DNA of 64,000 nucleotides from the NCBI GenBank assembly GCA_965200465.1, contig OZ241358.1:1488001-1552000 (forward strand). The letters are read 5' to 3'. Position numbers and translations under genes: made by a program. This DNA comes from Azophilus sp965200465. Lineage in GTDB: Bacteria > Pseudomonadota > Gammaproteobacteria > Pseudomonadales > Azotimanducaceae. Each line of letters opens with the position of its first letter. Position 1 is the first letter of the stretch. Positions 60,172-64,000 of this stretch are shown in pieces. Under the pieces are notes generated by a model, which was given only the letters and a program-made list of their open reading frames with translations, ran no database searches and had not been told where the DNA came from.

Positions 60172-61053
60172 ATGAGCGAAGGACGCGGCCTCGTCCGGTT
60201 CGAGTGCAACGTTTGCGGGCGCCGCAACCGGGTGGAGCGATTCCGCCTCGGCAGGGAGGCCCCAACCTGCATGGGCTGCCGGTCCACCGTTCGCCTGCGC
60301 TCCGTCGTCCACCTGCTCTCCACCGAGTTGTTTGGCGAGAGCCTGAGCCTGCGCGACTTCCCGGAGTCGAAGGGCGTTTCGGGCATTGGCCTGGGCGACT
60401 GGCGGGGGTACGCCGGCCGGCTGGCGGAGGTGTTTTCCTATGTGAACACCTACCACCGCAGGGACGGCGGGGGGCTTGCCGGCCGGCTGGCGGCGGCGCT
60501 CGCCCGCATGAAGCATGAACGGCTCCGGGGCGAGGTTCGGTTTGACGTAACCAAGCCGGGGCGGGGGCTTGCTCCCGCCGACTTCCTGATTGCCTCCGAA
60601 GTGTTCGAGCACGTTCCCCCGCCCGTCGGCGCGGCGTTCAGCGGCGCCTTCAACGCCTTGAGGCCCGGCGGCCTGCTGGTGCTCACGGCGCCGTTCGACC
60701 GGCGGCTGAAGCAGACCATTGAGCACTTCCCGGAATTGAACGACTGGCGGGTTGTCCGGCGAAGAGCGCCGCTGGCCTGGCGGCGCGAGTCCCGGCCCCG
60801 CCGGTTCGACCTGATCGACATCGCGGAAGACGGGCGGGAGCGGCGGTTCGCGGACGTGCGGCTGCACGGCGGCGCGGGGGTGACGTTGGAGATGAGGGTT
60901 TTTGCGTTGAGCGACCTCATGGCCCGCTTGGCCGCGGCCGGCTTTGCCGACGTGTCCGTGCGGGACGACGACCGCCCGGACCGGGGCGTTGTTTGGCTCA
61001 GCCCCAACTCCACTCCGATCGTTGCCCGCAGGCCGTTGGTTGGGTGGGCGTAG
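60172..61053 (+). CDS. SAM-dependent methyltransferase with N-terminal zinc ribbon
   Basis: A 293-residue protein. Residues 10-45 hold two Cys pairs (CNVC, CMGC) of a zinc ribbon; residues about 75-240 form a class I methyltransferase with FPESKGVSGIGLGDW (SAM-binding region), the acidic motif ASEVFEHVPPP and ALRPGGLLVLTAPF. This architecture occurs in methyltransferases of glycan or lipid modification clusters. ATG 60172 is chosen because the upstream frame has unrelated hydrophobic sequence. No partner gene is adjacent; the target is unknown. Confidence 0.75.
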   Translation: MSEGRGLVRFECNVCGRRNRVERFRLGREAPTCMGCRSTVRLRSVVHLLSTELFGESLSLRDFPESKGVSGIGLGDWRGYAGRLAEVFSYVNTYHRRDGGGLAGRLAAALARMKHERLRGEVRFDVTKPGRGLAPADFLIASEVFEHVPPPVGAAFSGAFNALRPGGLLVLTAPFDRRLKQTIEHFPELNDWRVVRRRAPLAWRRESRPRRFDLIDIAEDGRERRFADVRLHGGAGVTLEMRVFALSDLMARLAAAGFADVSVRDDDRPDRGVVWLSPNSTPIVARRPLVGWA

Positions 61054-61343
61054 GCGCCGCCGCAGGCGATCCCCTTCCACTTCGCCGCAGTTGTCGTCAA
61101 CGATGCGGGCTTGCGCAAGTTTGTCCGGGTCCGCCGGACAGCCTCATTCATGACGCCCACGCCGGGATGGTGGGCGGGAGAGCCGAGGGGAAAGGAGGTT
61201 GGTTCAACGGCGGGGCTGCCGAAGCGCGGCGACGCCGGCAAGTCAGCCACGGTCCGTCCCCGTTCGTCCAGCGGTCTTTGGACGCAAGGCAAGGTCAAGG
61301 GCCTTGGTCAAGGGCGGCCTGCAAGCGGCTCACGGCGGTTCGC

Positions 61344-62792
61344 TCATCGAACCAGCTGCCGAGCAACTTCCCCGGCGAGTTCGATCAACGGCGCCGGATG
61401 GACGCCCAGCGCCAGCACGATGGCGCCGAGCGCAACCAAGACCGCCACGCCAAGGGCGGAGACCGACAGCGTCTCCCCTTCCTTTTCGCGCAGCGTCATG
61501 GCGAACACGATCTTAAGGTAGTAGTAGATGCTTAGGGCGCTGCCGAGGATCATGGCCCAGATCAAGCCCCACAAAGCGCCCTCAATGCCGGCCATGAACA
61601 GATAGAACTTGGCGATGAAACCGGCCGTCAGGGGAATTCCCGCCAAGGACAGCAGGGCCGTCGCCAACACCGAAGCCAGCGCCGGCCGGCGCCAGAACAG
61701 CCCGGCATACTCCTCAATGAGGTCCCGGTCGCCGGCGGCGGCGGAGCTGATCTCGCTGACCACGGCAAAGGCCGCCAAGGTCATGGCGAGGTAGCCGGCC
61801 AGAAAGACCAAGGCGGTTTCCGCCGCCATCGTTCGGTCGCCCAAGGTGGCGAGCACCAGCAAGCCGATCATTAGATAGCCCATGTGGGCGATGGAAGAGT
61901 ACGCAAGCAGGCGCTTGATGCTCTCCTGCAGCAGCGCCAGCAGATTGCCCACCACCATGGACAGCACCGCCATCACCGCCAGGAAGGTGAAGGCCATGCC
62001 CCTGTCGAGCAGGTTCGCCTCCAGCGCGAAGCGCAGCAGCATGGCGAAAACCGCCGCCTTGGAGACGGTGGCGAGATAGCCCGTCACCGTAGCCGGCGCA
62101 CCCTGATAGACGTCCGGCGTCCACATGTGGAAGGGAATCAAGGACAGCTTGAAGGCCACTCCGGAGACGAACAGGAGCAGGCCCATCGCCAACCAAAGGT
62201 CGGAGCGCTCCCCAGTGGCGGCGAAGGCGCCGATCTCGGCAAAGCCCATGCCGCCGACCGCGTGGTAGATCAGCGCCATGCCGAACAGCATGGTGGTGGA
62301 GCCGACGCCGGAGAGCACCAGGTACTTGAGCGCCGCCTCCAAGGGCGGACTGTCCTCTTCGGGATAGGCCACCATGACGTAGAGGGAAATGGACAGCACC
62401 TCCAAACCCAGCAGCACCGCGGCGAAGTGCTGGGCGCTCGCCAAGGTCATGGCGCCCAGCGTGGCGATCAGCAGCAGCAGATGGAATTCGTCCTGGCTGC
62501 CGGCGCTGCCTTGCAGATAGCGATGTGACAAAAGCACCGTGACTGCGGCGATGATGATGAACAAGCCGTTGAAGAAGGCGGCGTAGGAATCCAGCATCAG
62601 CAGGGGCGTCACCTCCCTGGCGCCGCTCAGTAATCCAAACGGCAAGGCGGCGAAGGCGGCGGCCAAGACCAGCCCGGCCAGCGTGGCGGTCAGCCGGTGG
62701 CTGCGCCGAAAGGAAACCACGAGCAAAACGAGCAGCACGCCCGCGGTCAGGGTCAGGTGAGGCGCCAAGGCCTGGTAGTCCAGCCCGGTCAT
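61344..62792 (-). CDS. nuoN: NADH-quinone oxidoreductase subunit N
   Basis: NuoN is an antiporter-like proton-pumping subunit of respiratory complex I in the inner membrane. The 482-residue protein has about 14 helices, LEVLSISLYVMVAY with the conserved Glu, FKLSLIPFHMWTPDVYQGAP with the pumping Lys and HxxxPDVY motif, and LLAYSSIAHMGYL. ATG 62792 overlaps the nuoM stop (ATGA), the usual tight coupling at the end of nuo operons. A 290-bp gap without genes follows before the convergent methyltransferase gene. Confidence 0.97.
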   Translation of the reverse strand: MTGLDYQALAPHLTLTAGVLLVLLVVSFRRSHRLTATLAGLVLAAAFAALPFGLLSGAREVTPLLMLDSYAAFFNGLFIIIAAVTVLLSHRYLQGSAGSQDEFHLLLLIATLGAMTLASAQHFAAVLLGLEVLSISLYVMVAYPEEDSPPLEAALKYLVLSGVGSTTMLFGMALIYHAVGGMGFAEIGAFAATGERSDLWLAMGLLLFVSGVAFKLSLIPFHMWTPDVYQGAPATVTGYLATVSKAAVFAMLLRFALEANLLDRGMAFTFLAVMAVLSMVVGNLLALLQESIKRLLAYSSIAHMGYLMIGLLVLATLGDRTMAAETALVFLAGYLAMTLAAFAVVSEISSAAAGDRDLIEEYAGLFWRRPALASVLATALLSLAGIPLTAGFIAKFYLFMAGIEGALWGLIWAMILGSALSIYYYLKIVFAMTLREKEGETLSVSALGVAVLVALGAIVLALGVHPAPLIELAGEVARQLVR

Positions 62793-64000
62793 GGGGCCAC
62801 CCCAAGCCCGGCCACCACCGGGGCGCACAGGTCGAGCAGCGTGTTGGGATGGACGCCCAGCCAAACCAGCGCCGCCATCATGAGGATCATCACGCTAAGC
62901 TCGCGGGCGCCGAAATCAGCAAAGGTCGGCGTCCCTCCGTTCTCGGCTTCCTGCAGCGCACCCTGAAAGGAGCGCTGCATCAGCGACAGGGCGTAAACGG
63001 CGGCGACGACGATGCCCACCGCGGCGGCGATGGCCAAGGGCGCATCCACTTGAAAGGCCCCCAGCAGCACCATGAATTCGCCAACGAAGTTGCCCAGCCC
63101 CGGCATTCCCAGGGAGGCGACCACGAAGAACAGCGCCACCGCGCCCATGCGCGGCGCCCGTTGCCAGAGGCCGCCCATGCGTCCCATCTCCCGGGTGTGC
63201 AGCCGTTGCTGCAAGGCGCCGGCCATCATGAACAGCGCCGCGGTGGAGAAGCCGTGCGCCACCATCTGCACGATGGCCCCCTGCACCGCCACGACATTCC
63301 AAGCGAAGGCGCCGAGCAGCACGAAACCCATGTGGCTGATGCTGCTGTAGGCCACCAGCCGCTTGAAGTCGCTCTGGCTGTAGGCCAGATAGCCGCCGTA
63401 GATGACGCTCACCGCCCCGAGCAGCATGGCCGGCCAGCGAAAGTCCAGGGCCGCTTCCGGGAACAGGGGCACCACGAAGCGCAGCAGGCCGTAGGCGCCC
63501 GTCTTCAGCAGGATGCCGGCCAGAATGACGCTGCCGGCGGTGGGCGCCTGGGTGTGGGCGTCCGGCAGCCAAGTGTGGAAGGGCACCCCCGGCAGCTTGA
63601 CCACGAAGGCGACGAAAAAGCCCAGCATCAGCCAGAAGGAGATGGTCGGGTGCAGGTCCGCGCCCAGCAGGTCCGCGTAGGCGAAGGTGAGGTCGCCGCT
63701 GGCGGCGTAGTGCGAATACACCAGGGTCAGAATGGCGAACAGCAGCAGCAAGCCGCTGATCTGGGTGAACAGGAAGAATTTCATCGCCGCATAGGCCCGT
63801 TCCTCATGGCCCCAAATGGCGATGAGGAAGTACATGGGCACCAGCATCACTTCCCAAAACACGAAGAACAGGAACAGATCCAAGGCGGTGAACACCCCCA
63901 CCACCCCGGCCAGGGTCCACAACAGGTTGAATTGGAAGAAGCCCGGGTTGCGCTCGATCTCGGTCCAGGAGGACACCACCGCAACCACCCCTAGGAACAG
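62789..64000 (-). CDS. nuoM: NADH-quinone oxidoreductase subunit M, 5' end cut by window
   Basis: NuoM is the second antiporter-like subunit of complex I. The visible 403 codons include FFVFWEVMLVPMYFLIAIWG with the key Glu, VVKLPGVPFHTWLPDAHTQA, and FKRLVAYSSISHMGFVLLG. About 90-100 N-terminal residues of the usual ~500 lie beyond base 64000. The rest of the nuo operon is expected there. Confidence 0.97.
   Translation of the reverse strand: MFLGVVAVVSSWTEIERNPGFFQFNLLWTLAGVVGVFTALDLFLFFVFWEVMLVPMYFLIAIWGHEERAYAAMKFFLFTQISGLLLLFAILTLVYSHYAASGDLTFAYADLLGADLHPTISFWLMLGFFVAFVVKLPGVPFHTWLPDAHTQAPTAGSVILAGILLKTGAYGLLRFVVPLFPEAALDFRWPAMLLGAVSVIYGGYLAYSQSDFKRLVAYSSISHMGFVLLGAFAWNVVAVQGAIVQMVAHGFSTAALFMMAGALQQRLHTREMGRMGGLWQRAPRMGAVALFFVVASLGMPGLGNFVGEFMVLLGAFQVDAPLAIAAAVGIVVAAVYALSLMQRSFQGALQEAENGGTPTFADFGARELSVMILMMAALVWLGVHPNTLLDLCAPVVAGLGVAP

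Noticed and set aside
1..64000. tRNA, rRNA, CRISPR arrays and riboswitches
   Set aside because: No tRNA T-loop patterns, rRNA blocks, regularly spaced direct repeats or familiar riboswitch cores were noticed; without a covariance search small RNAs could be missed.

Overview
The window is a GC-rich bacterial chromosome segment that most likely comes from an uncultured gammaproteobacterium. The evidence is the uvrY/gacA - uvrC - pgsA gene order, an LptF/LptG pair of proteobacterial type, cysE, an nuoM-nuoN junction and a phenylacetate epoxidase (paa) operon. No rRNA, tRNA or CRISPR array was seen, so the assignment rests on gene content and order only.

Region 1 (1-21.5 kb) is mostly housekeeping and metabolism. 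It holds pyruvate kinase (cut by the window edge), an HpcH/HpaI-type aldolase, a PiT-like membrane protein, pgsA, uvrC, uvrY, exonuclease III, an LptA-like protein divergent from lptFG, and a metallophosphoesterase. A three-gene lipid cluster follows (CDP-alcohol phosphatidyltransferase, Tam41-like nucleotidyltransferase, flippase), then cysE, a DsbA-family protein, and paaABCE with paaX but no paaD.

Region 2 (21.5-33.4 kb) is accessory. It carries a 59-residue double-glycine-leader peptide that looks like a bacteriocin, with a membrane protein behind a hairpin; a HicBA-like pair; a trypsin-like membrane protease; trxB; a DUF4143 ATPase; a PP2C phosphatase; an AbiEi/AbiEii-type toxin-antitoxin pair under a strong dyad operator; and a cytosine-5 methyltransferase coupled to a MORC-like GHKL ATPase with a C-terminal PD-(D/E)XK motif.

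Region 3 (33.7-47.2 kb, all minus strand) is the most unusual part: a diversity-generating retroelement (DGR) joined to a nine-gene membrane phospho-signalling operon. Reading 5' to 3', the genes encode a 2-TM coiled-coil protein, an OmpA-like lipoprotein, an FHA protein, a PP2C phosphatase, a lipoprotein with a dead trypsin domain plus FHA, an active-looking trypsin/coiled-coil/TM/FHA protein, an ExbB/MotA-like subunit, an ExbD-like subunit with a DUF2135-like domain, and a transmembrane Ser/Thr kinase with five PEGA-like repeats and an FGE/C-type-lectin domain ending in the variable repeat. Avd, the reverse transcriptase and the template repeat follow. Template and variable repeats align without gaps at an offset of exactly 1700 bp, and 14 of 15 differences in the 114-bp core fall at template adenines. 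My reading is a self-diversifying envelope receptor coupled to kinase/phosphatase/FHA signalling, a proton-driven motor and periplasmic proteolysis, probably for recognition or conflict.

Region 4 (47.2-64 kb) mixes catabolic genes (hpaH, an SDR, an acyl-CoA dehydrogenase with its phosphotransferase-like partner), two more candidate defence loci (ATPase + TOPRIM pair; SF1 helicase-nuclease), an IS4-family transposase remnant, a methyltransferase, and the end of the nuo operon (nuoM partial, nuoN). Gene scars (a trxB internal-deletion remnant, an ATPase fragment), an 18-G tract and the IS remnant mark 21-59 kb as a plastic accessory zone.
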